Translations under genes and position numbers: made by a program
Notes under the pieces: model-generated
What the model saw: only the letters and a program-made list of their open reading frames with translations
Databases searched by the model: none
What the model was told of the DNA's origin: nothing
In this document: positions 1-10,200 of the stretch, one piece after another
How the letters are laid out: every line of letters starts with the position of its first letter
Position numbering within the stretch: position 1 is the stretch's first letter
DNA from: Carex sylvatica
Taxonomy: Eukaryota > Streptophyta > Magnoliopsida > Poales > Cyperaceae
NCBI GenBank assembly: GCA_964058845.1
Contig: CAXKVR010000295.1
Span: forward strand, 37,299-101,298
Direction: 5' to 3'
DNA: 64,000 nt

Positions 1-998
1 ATTTAAATCAAATTAAGCATGAATTACACTAACCCTGCTTCGAAAATATTTAGATTTCAGTTTATACTTTGCTTTTGAACTTTTAATCTTGTTTTATAAT
101 TTATATAGTTAAAACAGAAGGGAGGGGAGCTAGAGAAAATTTTGAGTTTTAAATAGGCATTTGTTAATAAATATGAAGGAAATATATCTTGTTTGATGTT
201 ATTTTTTTTTTTCAAAGATAGTGACTTTAAATGCTCATTAATAATTTTATTGATAAAAAAATATTTACAATAAGTCAAATGCTACAAATAATTTCATTGA
301 TTAAACAGTTTGATAATTTGGCCTCCAACTTTTATTTAAAAAAATATATTTTGAGCTTAGCTAACCTCTGATTATGTCTTATTCAAATTTAACAATTATG
401 AATATTTGTGAAAAATAAAAGTTCAAAATCCTATTTCCAACAAATCAATAATCTAGAGGTCTCATATCAAAATTTAAATTTAAATCACCTAAGATAACAT
501 AATATTTTTGTTTCAATCTGGATAGTTTGATCATAATTCGCATGAATATTAAAAGAATCACGTACATTTCACTTTGAACTGAATTAATTTGAATTTTAAT
601 CGAACAGTTCGAATCTAAACAGAAATATTATGGTACAGATGATATGGCTCATATCATTGCCCATTTAAGTTTTTCATGTGAACGCAACTATAATAAAAGA
701 ACAATTGCGAACAAAGTGGGAACATGTTAGTGTCTGGGCATAGTAAAAGAAATCGATCACGCGTTCATGTGTTGTAACTGTCGAGTAAATCCGATATAAT
801 ATTACAACTGACGGGACCACCTTTGATCTCCCAATTGGACCATTTAAGGCACTGATACGTTCCAATTCAATTTTAAAAACGTGATCTCCGGCCGAAAAAC
901 AAATACCAATCCCACCGGCAACAGTGACCTCCTTTCAAAAGAACTAACCTCCTTTTCCTTTATCGCTATTTTCGAGGCTTGTATCTTTGTTGATAGGG
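1..998. repeat. Upstream arm of MSL duplicon, copy 1 (inverted relative to copies 2 and 3)
   Basis: No gene seen. The reverse complement of 1-300 matches about 28500-28800, and that of 640-1000 matches about 26430-26790, both upstream of MSL copy 2. The part near 370-480 matches 40440-40550 upstream of copy 3. This places the block as the distal 5' flank of MSL copy 1. The short ORFs here are not conserved between the arms and are not called. Confidence 0.7.
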
Positions 999-1121
999 CC
1001 ACCTGGATAAAATTCGCATCCTCTGACAGATCTCATATGGTGCATGCATGACTTTTTGGGAAATTTCAACAGTCCAGCTACGTTCTACACAGATCTCAAA
1101 GCTCAAATAATACTTGCCGGG

Positions 1122-1735
1122 TCGGAGTAAGAGTGAGTAAATTGCTCATAACTCGTGAGTCGCTCATAATTTGCTTATTAAAAATTCGTTTAAACTCGCT
1201 CATTTATCAACTCGCTCAAATTTGCTCATTAACAACTCGTTCATTTACTTAATGAGAGAGCATGAGCATCTCCCCAACTCGCTCATAACTCACTCATTAA
1301 GAATTTGTCACATCTAATTCTTGCCATATTCAATCCCAAATAAATCTCTACAGAACTAAATTTCTGTAGCATTAAATCAATGAACTAAATTTATACAACA
1401 TTAAATCATCTTGCCTCATTAAATCCCTATGTCATATTTATACATTCATATTTTTGTAAAGTCAGCAAAACAAAGTCAATAGCAGCTGATGCTACTGTGG
1501 AGAATGTAATATATTGATTCTATTTTTGTTAATTTTTGTTAGATTTTTATTCTATTTTATTTAAATGAATTATGACAATTTGTTAAATTTTGGTACTCAT
1601 AACTCGTGAGCCGCTCATAACTCACTCATTTTCAACTCTCTCATTTAGTAACTCGCTTAAACTCGCTCATTTACTTAATAAGCCGAGTATGAGCATACCC
1701 TAACTCGCTCATGCTCGCTCATTAATCACCTCTAC
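1122..1735. repeat. GCTCATAACTCG-rich dispersed repeat
   Basis: Two blocks (1137-1310 and 1594-1730) carry many degenerate CTCGCTCAT/ACTCGTT words with similar order, separated by about 280 bp of AT-rich DNA. Related words occur near 47816-48480. Boundaries are approximate and no coding potential is seen. Confidence 0.4.
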
Positions 1736-1741
1736 CCGGGA

Positions 1742-1930
1742 GTGTGTATCCTCCCAGGTACCTGAGGTGAAGTTTAAAAGAACGAACGGTCCAGATTAAT
1801 TTCAGTTGGGTCAAACTCAATCCGGAACCAGTTGGGACTAAGGGGGCCTGCTTTGAGATTCGTGCCATATGAAAAGAACGATTCAGATTTATGGCTTGCA
1901 CCTCAGGTACCTGGGGTGATACGAATTCCT
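1742..1930. mobile_element. Small palindromic MITE
   Basis: Inverted ends share CAGGTACCTGAGGTG (left) and CACCTCAGGTACCTG (right), about 190 bp overall. TACCCGG follows the right end (1931-1937) and precedes the left end (1733-1739), a 7-base exact part of a possible 9-bp target-site duplication. Confidence 0.5.
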
Positions 1931-1937
1931 TACCCGG

Positions 1938-2257
1938 AGGGCTGCAAACGAATCGAACTTATACTAATTTGAGCTTGGATTGAATTAATTTCGAACTAAA
2001 TTTGGTTTGAATTAATTTTGAATCGAATTTTTTACGAACTCAATTTTGAATCTTTTATGAATTTTTTTATGACAACGTATAGTGATCGTAGTCGCCAAAA
2101 GCGAGAGGTGAAAGTCATCTAGGGTTTTCGAACGAACCAGATCCAGTTTGAATTTGGTTTGAATTAATTTCGAACTATTTCGAATCGAACTTTTTACGAA
2201 CTTTTTCGAATCAAACTCGAATTGAATCACGGACTATGAATTTTTTGTGCATCCCTA
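1938..2257. mobile_element. AGGG...CCCTA element, member 1
   Basis: Begins AGGGCTGCAAACGAATCGAA and ends TGCATCCCTA, with many degenerate AATTCGAA words inside. Flanks are CTTACCCGG (1929-1937) and CTTACCCTC (2258-2266), 7 of 9 identical. Other members with better flanks lie at 30865-31241, 34178-34497, 37495-38379 and 48852-49369. Confidence 0.5.
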
Positions 2258-5200
2258 CTTACCCTCTATGCTATCTCCAAATAGGAACCGGACACGTCGG
2301 TCACGCAAAATATGAGATATCTCAAAGGATATGCACTCACCTGGATATGAGTCTTCATCGTCTACATTAACTCAAAAAAGTATCTTTTGAGTTAACACAT
2401 ATAGGCCATCCAATTGTAAATGAAGCTCATCCGGTCTCAGCCTAAAATATATGAGGTCTTTAATATTAGTGCGGATTTAATTCGTACGAATTTTAAAGCT
2501 GATCGAACGGTCCAGATATATTAACTCAAAAAATTCCTTTTTGAGTTAATCCAGAGGATACGAATTCATTTGGATATATGAATTCAGATCCACTGAACTG
2601 AAGTAACTTCAAGTTTTAGGTTTTTTATTGTGATTGTCTGATTCAAATCTGCGACAATTTATTTCAAAGTAGAGCGTACACATCTCCTAAAAATTGAATT
2701 ACTTTAGGGGATCTGGACCCCACTTGGATACAACGAGTCACCGACCCGAATAAACGAGGCCTAAATGAAAGCATAATTGGTTCCAAGTTTTTTTAACTAT
2801 TAAATATCCAAAAAGACTATTATGTTCGGATTTTAAATCTGTAACTTTTTATACGGAGAATATTATCTTTGTTACTGAAACAAATACTGGTTCTCTAACC
2901 ATAATATATAATTATAAGAAAGTTACTAACTGCCCCGGGCACTAATCCTCAGAAAATTACCGGACTCAACTAAAAAGTGTTTGTAAACTATTTTAACAAA
3001 TTCGATAAACATGCATCTTCACGTAATTATACTACTTGTATATTATCTTACACCATTTATATAACATATTAATACAATTAAGCGTCAATGAGTCATTTGT
3101 AAATAGAGAAATAAATTCTAGTACAATATGTTGATTAAAAATAACACTACATAAAAAAGACGTGAACAGGAGAAAGAGAAAGAGTCGGAAAAAGCCAAAA
3201 AAAATATTTATACCATATTAAGAAAAAAAAATAACCAAATCATCTCAAATTCTTGAGAATTCGACAAATACTCAGGCTACCAAATAATTTGGCGGCCCTC
3301 AGTTTTTGGAGCCACCAAATGGCCCAGTGTCCCCTCCTATTTTTTTTTAATCAGAAATTTATTGGTTTTGTTGCATTTAGTTAAAAGGTTTAATTTTAAT
3401 TTATTTATTTATTTTTTTCAGCAAAATATAGAAAAATTAAGTATTTTTACATCAAATAATGACCTAACAATAAAAATAAAAAAGTCATCAATAAAAAATT
3501 ATAATGCATATGTTCTCACGAGTACAATAAAAATACGTCTAATAAATCTAAAATAAGCAAAGTCCCTACCAATAAAATTAAAACGTCCAATACAATTAAA
3601 ACATCCAATACATTAAAAACATAAATTTAACTCCTAGATAGATATTCTATCCATTGATTAATTCTCAACCTGCAAATTTACAAACAAAAAATTCGGTGTT
3701 AAATCTAATTGTTTCAATAAATTTTTTTAAAGTTGGAATTGAATAAAAAAAATTAACTACATCGTGCATCTCGAGCAACTATGTTCTGTCTTTCTTCTAT
3801 ATCTCAGTTGGCTTGGTGTCCTCTTCTCCTCCTGTTTAGTTAGTTCAACCACATTGGAATCCTGTTATGTCGTCTTCTACCCAAACTAATGAGCCTATGT
3901 TCTGAAACAAGGACATGGCTCTCGTGTTCAGACCATTGCGATCGATTGTCATACACATATCATTCACCTCTCTATGTGTTGATCAATATCTGGATGTGGT
4001 AATAGTGACTTACAAAATTGCCATGCTAGATGCCTTGAAGATGACACACAGACAGTAATTGTTTATTTTTTTACAATGCCATAAAAATGGAAGTAACAAG
4101 TCCAATACTATAGTAAATCTCATTAGGGCCAGTTAAAACATCACCACTAGTGTAAATGAATACCATAAGACTCATTTTGAATCCAATACACACAAAACCT
4201 AAAATTAAAAATCAACTAAATTAATTATTAACCTACAGGAAAATAAAATTGCAAAGAAAAAAAAAAACTTATAGACCAGAAGTTCATGTCCATGAGAGAG
4301 AATGGATGAATGTGATAAATCAAATTTTGCATCTGGATTTGTTTATATAGAAAATTAGAGGCCTCCAAACCATTTAGGGGACTCAGACTGAGGCCGCAGG
4401 AGTATATGGCGGCACTTAGTCTTTGAAGCTGTACAGGCAATTGGCGACATGAGTATTTCTAGAATTTTCTAGAATATGAGATGATTTGTTTTTTTTTTTT
4501 GTTTTTTTTATGAGTATGGTATAAATAAAAATTTCGGCTGGAAAAGACTACAATAAGAAGAAGAGATCCGAATTCCTATAACATCATTCATACTCAGTAC
4601 TGCTATTGAACTCCCAATTCTCGGCCTTTTGTTTGGCACCATGGTGGTGTCTTTCTTGAACGAGCCAACATGTTCTAGGAAGCTCATGGAAGAGTCGGAG
4701 TGGTAAAGACTTGCTGTTTCGCGTTTGTCGCGTATGATCAGCTTTCTCAAGTACACTTCTTCTTTTTTTCTCTATTTTTGGTGAAAAGTACACTCTTCAG
4801 TCTTCACCAACGACACTGTTTGCGTAGTATTAATCGAGTTTATTTTGAAAATTGCAAAGCAGAATGACATGTCAGCGCAACCATTTCTTTTAGCATTGGC
4901 ATCTGGTGGCTAGCTAGTGCTAATATCAGGTCGGCTGCCAATCGGCAACCCACAAAACCTTGAGCACCTACTCGATGTCTTTAATGAATGAAGGTTGGTA
5001 GAACTGATACTCATGCTAACTTAGCAAGATTCTAAATTGAACACTAGCTAGTTGACCTTTGTACTGCTCCCAAATAATTATATACAAATTATGTTCAAAA
5101 CCTAGAAGTAAACAGAGGAATTGCCTGCCCAAAACATGAGTCACAACTTGATCATTTAGGACCGCACTTTCCTGGGATCTAATTATTTTATTATAAATTA

Positions 5201-5321
5201 AACTCTTCAAGAAATGAAACAAGAGGACGCCGCAGATGTAGCAGCAATGGCCACATATATAGCATGTGCATAGCACGATCAATGACAATGACAAAAACCA
5301 GAGGAAGAAGAGGCGCTTGAC

Positions 5322-5690
5322 ATTGGTGTCATATGACACAAACTATAAAATTTATTGGATAGACTTCAAACGACTAATTCAAACCGTTCAAACCGATTTA
5401 CTTTATGAGTAATGTATTTACATGCAAAAAAATTACATTTTATAGTTATTTTAGTATCAAAACAAGCAGTCAAAAATAATAAAAAATGAATGTATTAAAA
5501 TTAACTTAAAAACTCACACATTTGACCGATTTACTTAATACTAAATAAATTCAAAAAATTATAAATTTTGCATATAAATGCACAACTTCTGAAATATATT
5601 AGTTAGAATGGTTTGGATTTACTGTTTGAAGTCGATTTGATAAGTTTTGAAATTAGTATTATATAGACTAAAATGACACTGATACCATAC
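5322..5690. mobile_element. Possible MITE
   Basis: Left GACTTCAAACGACTAATTC and right GTTTGAAGTCGATTTG form an imperfect inverted pair, with GTGTCAT and ATGACAC nearer the ends. Termini and target-site duplication could not be fixed. Confidence 0.3.
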
Positions 5691-5742
5691 TAGCTAGACT
5701 CATTAATATATTTAAGTGCTAACCAGGATAATTAGTTGATTA

Positions 5743-6235
5743 AAATTACTTTACAACATAACTATTCATACTTCAATGTATTTGTATAAATACTTAAATA
5801 TTAGATATTACCATTTAAAAAAAAAAATACAATAATGTTGACGTTTGCGCTAGTGGTTACGCATATGCTTTTGCGTTTATTGTCCCCCGTCGTTTTCGAT
5901 TGCAAGCGACATATGCGGTCCTCCCATATTAGTAGTGCCTCCTTCCCAAGTAGTTAATACTTGGAGCACGTTTGTTTTTATTTTTAAATACTTTACAACA
6001 TAGATATTTATACTTGAATTTGTATGTATAAATACTTCAGAATTTTATATATTAATATTGTTTACAAAAATTATAGTGTTAGCACTTGCGCTCGTATAGC
6101 TACACATCCGCTTGTGCTTGATTTTCTATTTTTTTATCATTGTTGCTGTTAAGTAACATTTGTGGTCTTCTAAGTAGATAATGGTCTTCTCTGATAGTTA
6201 ATACCTAAAGGACGTTGGAGGAATTTAACTTGGAG
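5743..6235. repeat. Diverged tandem duplication, unit about 245 bp
   Basis: Unit 1 (about 5743-5985) and unit 2 (about 5990-6235) follow the same order: CTTTACAACATA, ATACTT..TGTATAAATACTT, TTGCGCT, GCTTTTGCG or GCTTGTGCT, then TTAATAC. No coding potential recognised. Confidence 0.5.
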
Positions 6236-6890
6236 AGCAATTAGACACTTTCTTATAAGAAAAATATAGTTGATAAAGAATATACAAAAAAGGAAATGTC
6301 AATTTTTTTAATCTCACAATTTATTTTGTGGAGGAAAATATGTGGGCGAATATTTCGTGATTTCATGTATGAAGGATGTTTCAGAATTGATACTGCAAGT
6401 ACAAGAGTAGTAGAGATACAGTAGGCTTTCAATTTTAACATCGGCATGATTTTTTTTCTTTTTGCTCATTTTTTGCTGTCCTTATTTTCATGTCCCATTT
6501 TTTTTTTTACTTTTTGTTTTAACAGCTTAACAATGTTAAGCTCAATTATATTTACTGAACTCTATTATAAAACTTTTGTAACACATTTTAAGTAAATAGA
6601 TACTTAGACCTTTATTTTTACTAAAAAAAGAACATCAAAATATGTACTTCTATATTTTCTATTTTTTTTTTACCAATTTCGAATTTTTATTTTAAAATGT
6701 GAATGAAGGCATAAGACATTTATAAAATTCACTTGTTCTTAATGAAATATGAAAGAAACTAAAAGGTTTCATCGTCCGGTTCGTAACTTTTTAAGTAAAT
6801 AGAAGAGCTAATTAATGGGTATCTTCATTAATTATCTAATTAATTATATAGATCATTTTCGGATCAAGTGATTTTCTACTCATTTTCTAC

Positions 6891-6967
6891 TCATCGTAGC
6901 AGATATATTATGATCGTAGCAGATATATAAAAAGACAAATTTCTATTATGATCGTAGCAGATATATT
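6891..6967 (+). promoter_or_regulatory. Three direct repeats of a GATCGTAGCAGATATAT word upstream of MSL copy 1
   Basis: The core TCGTAGCAGATATAT occurs near 6893, 6913 and 6951. The second and third copies share TATGATCGTAGCAGATATAT. They lie 240-320 bp before the copy 1 start codon, inside DNA absent from copies 2 and 3. A regulatory role is inference only. Confidence 0.35.
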
Positions 6968-7035
6968 TCCAACCATTAACAAGGGCTTTGGACAAGATAT
7001 GGTCCAAAGGACATTGGACCAATTCCTCACACTGC

Positions 7036-7209
7036 GGCAAATATTCATATATATATATATATGCCAAAAGACCTCGTACATCCAAAACCCTACCGCACCC
7101 ACTTTCCTTCCTCTTCCTCACTTCTCTCTTTTAAAACATTTCATCTCCTTCTCCACATTTTCTCTCTCGTTGTACTGCTACTCCATTGAACTAAAATTTC
7201 TTTCTCGCC
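7036..7209 (+). promoter_or_regulatory. Core promoter and 5' leader of MSL copy 1
   Basis: A TATATATATATATAT run (7047-7062) lies about 150 bp before the ATG and could serve as the TATA element. From GCCAAAAG (about 7063) to the ATG the sequence matches the leaders of copies 2 and 3, including TCTTTTAAAAC and ACTAAAATTTCTTTCTCGCC. This short block is the only promoter DNA that copy 1 shares without interruption with its paralogs. Confidence 0.5.
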
Positions 7210-10200
7210 ATGGATACACTGCACACATCGGTGAAACCAAAACCGTACGACCACAAGCAGGAGAAGCTTCTGATCCTCCCTGAGCACGATCAACACAACG
7301 TGGTCGTGAAGATAGATGGAAACAGCCAGAACATCGTCGAGAACTACTCAGCAGCCTCTTCTCTGAACTCCCGAGTGTTGAGAGAAAGCAGTTATGACTT
7401 CTCACAAGAACGCGGAGTTGGCAATGGCGGGTTCACCTCTGACAGTAGCCCCACTGAGGACCCGCCGTCTAAGCTAATTAATTCTTTTTTATGCAAGAGA
7501 GACACCACCGGCATTACTATGTCGCTGGCTGAGGACCTCGAGATGGACTTCTTCAACAAGGGTTCTTCTCTAGGCTCTGAATCAAAGGAGAGTTGTATTT
7601 TGTCCCAAGATGCCTTGGGACAGTCACTTCCCCGCGAATTGAATGATAGCTCTTCCCCGCGAGTTGTATTTTGTCCCAAGACCCGGTCTCGTTTATTGGA
7701 TCCACCACCACAGCATCCTCCATCACCAGTTAAAAATCCCGACCAGAAAAGGAGATCAGGCCAGCAACCAGTGCCCAGGTCGGGGCAAATCAAATCAGAG
7801 GTGAGGAGGGGTAAATTAGGTCCCGCTGATGAGGATGATGATGACCCCCTCTTGGATTTTGACATACCCGATGAACTGAAGAAAACAAAGTTTGACATGT
7901 GGACCATCTTACAATGGCTTAGTCTGATACTGATAATTGCAGCATTGGTGTGCAGCCTCGTGATTCCACGGCTGAAGAGGCAAAACGTTTGGAGCCTCCA
8001 TCTATGGAAATGGGATGTACTAATCTTGACTCTTATATGCGGCCGGCTAGTCTCCACCTGGTTTGTTCGTGGGGTTGTGTTCCTCATGAAACGAAATTTC
8101 ATAATGAGGAAGAAAATGCTGTACTTTGTTTATGGCGTCAAGAGGGCTGTACAGAATTGTTTTTGGCTTGGCCTTGTTCTCATTTCATGGCACTATCTGT
8201 TTGATAAGAAAACCTCGCACAGCCCTGTGTTGCCTTATGTTAGCAAGACCCTTCTCTGCCTCCTTGTTGCAACTATTATACGCCTTATCAAAACACTGCT
8301 TCTCAAAGTACAAATTCTCATTAATTTTAATTCCTTAGTGAGTGAGGCTATGGTACTATGCATAGCACGGATGGGTCTGTACTACGGATTAATATTTTTG
8401 TTTTCAAAATCCTAACGGTCAATCCAAACCGTTCATTATGGTCTCAATATGAATATATGTACTTGTAAACTAAATTTTACATTTTCTGGAATTGTTCTAC
8501 TATTTTTCTAGAAGGGTAGAAAATCACTCTTTTTTTATTGGTCTAGAATTTCCAGATTAAGTGATTTTCTATCCATCTAAAAAAATAGTAATGGAATTCT
8601 AAAAAATGTAAAATTTAGTATACAAGTACATATTCATATGGAGACCATGTTGAATGATTCGGATCGACTATTAGAACTTTCAAATCAAATATTTGAGTCC
8701 ATAGTGCGGGCCAATATGCGCTATGCATAGTACTATAGCCTCAGTCTTTTTGAGTTGTTATTTTGATCAACTCCATGAGCGAGATCAAGTAATTTACTTA
8801 AATATCTTTTTAGAAGCTACCCGGAGAATTTTATCTAATCACAAAGAATGTAGTTTGGTTGTACACATGAACCACCTATTAATCATTATTTTGTCTAGTC
8901 TGAGGTAATTACAACTCTAATTGATAGTTAGAAAGCAATTCATATCTTTTATTCTAATGCTAACAGTTGATTTTGTGGTTATTACTTTAGGTACTGGGCA
9001 AATACAACTCTAATTGATAGTTAGAAAACAATTCATATCTTCTTTTTCTACTGATAACAATTGATTTTGTGTGGTTATTAAATTAGGTAATGGCCGCCTC
9101 CTTTCATGTCAGCACATACTTCGATCGGATTCAAGAAGCCCTTTTCAACCAATACGTGGTAGAGACGCTTTCTGGGCTGCCAGTTCATGAAGATAACCAG
9201 ACAACGCTTGAAGTTCAGAGGCTTCTAAAGGCCGGTGCAACAATGCCGAGCGATCTCCAGGCAATAGCGCTACCTGCTAAGAACAGTGGACAAATAGGTA
9301 AAGACATCCACCTCTCAAGGGCATTGTCGGGAAACAAAAAAGAAGAACCCATCACCATTGACCAACTCCATAAGCTGAACCAGAAAAACATATCTGTGTG
9401 GAGCATGAAAAGATTGGTTCGGACTGTAAGGCACGAGGCGTTGACGACACTGGACAAGCGGATCCCGCTAATAGCTGGAGATTCGGCGGAGGATTCCTCA
9501 ACACATATACTCAGTGAGCTAGAGGCCAAAATTGCTGCCAGGAAGATTTTTACTAATGTTGCCAAGCCTGGTGCCAAGTGAGTTTTAAAATTCTTGTAAT
9601 TACCAAATTTCTCATACTTGAAATGGTGGTGTTATGTAGCAGATACGTCTAGTTTGGTTCAGATCATTAAGGGTTTGGGTGTCTAGTCATTTAGATTGGA
9701 TCAATATTTGAGTTTCTTATATTGTGTCTTGGCGCTTCAAAAATATGACATCTTTGAATTTGGGGGCAAGTTTTATTCTCAGGTTTTCAAGTTCTGGGTT
9801 GGTCGGGTTTTCAATTGGGTCAATTGGTCAATTTCTTCCAAAACTAGATTTGGTTAGTTTGTAGGGCCAGATAATCCATATGTCACTTGACTAGACCCGC
9901 ATTTCAGTTTTATACTCAGCTATTGTTTTGTTCCCTCATTGAGTCGCTGACTACACAGCTATCATTTTGCTCAAATTAAGGGCTCTGGTGCATTTAAACT
10001 CGAAATAGATAGAAAACATAAACTTTTGTATGGTGATGAATATGTCATTCAATTTCTTATTTTACTATTTTGCACCTTTTGCATTCCTTCAATCTAATAT
10101 TAGAGTGGCATAATTTTGGAAAAGTTGTAAGTTGTGCTAGATGATAGGAATTAATCAGCTATTTCCCCATCATAACTTGGTGATTTAGATATTTCCCCTT

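Larger units (their letters stand above)
1010..2719. mobile_element. 1.7-kb insertion in the copy 1 upstream arm (composite of nested repeats)
   Basis: The copy 2 arm runs straight from the segment matching 640-1000 to a GAGTCACCGACCCGAATAAA segment. In copy 1 these are separated by this stretch. It is flanked by CCACCTGGATA at 999-1009 and CCACTTGGATA at 2720-2730 (10 of 11 bases identical), which looks like a target-site duplication. Inside are GCTCATAACTCG-type repeats (1122-1735), a small foldback (1742-1930) and an AGGG...CCCTA element (1938-2257). No transposase seen. Confidence 0.55.
2766..7035. other. About 4.3 kb of inserted DNA in the copy 1 promoter; no gene recognised
   Basis: In copy 2 a short segment (GACCCGAATAAACAAGG, then GCAAATTTGTGTGCC) joins the distal arm to the core promoter without interruption. 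In copy 1 the matching halves lie at 2731-2765 and 7036-7075. The stretch between holds AT-rich DNA, a possible MITE (5322-5690) and a diverged tandem duplication (5743-6235). Short clean stretches near 3850-3960 and 4560-4790 could be decayed coding fragments, but I recognise no family. I cannot say whether it arrived in one event. Confidence 0.5.

Noticed and set aside
8308..8415. C-terminal extension of MSL exon 1 (reading into intron 1)
   Set aside because: Reading ends in intron and MITE sequence. The LLLK|V junction to exon 2 is conserved in all three copies, so the extension is intronic.
9090..9581. Stand-alone 163-residue protein
   Set aside because: This is exon 2 of MSL copy 1 read on past its donor site; the frame and splice sites join it to exons 1 and 3. 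The same holds for the 141-codon ORFs at 24293-24718 and 35278-35703.
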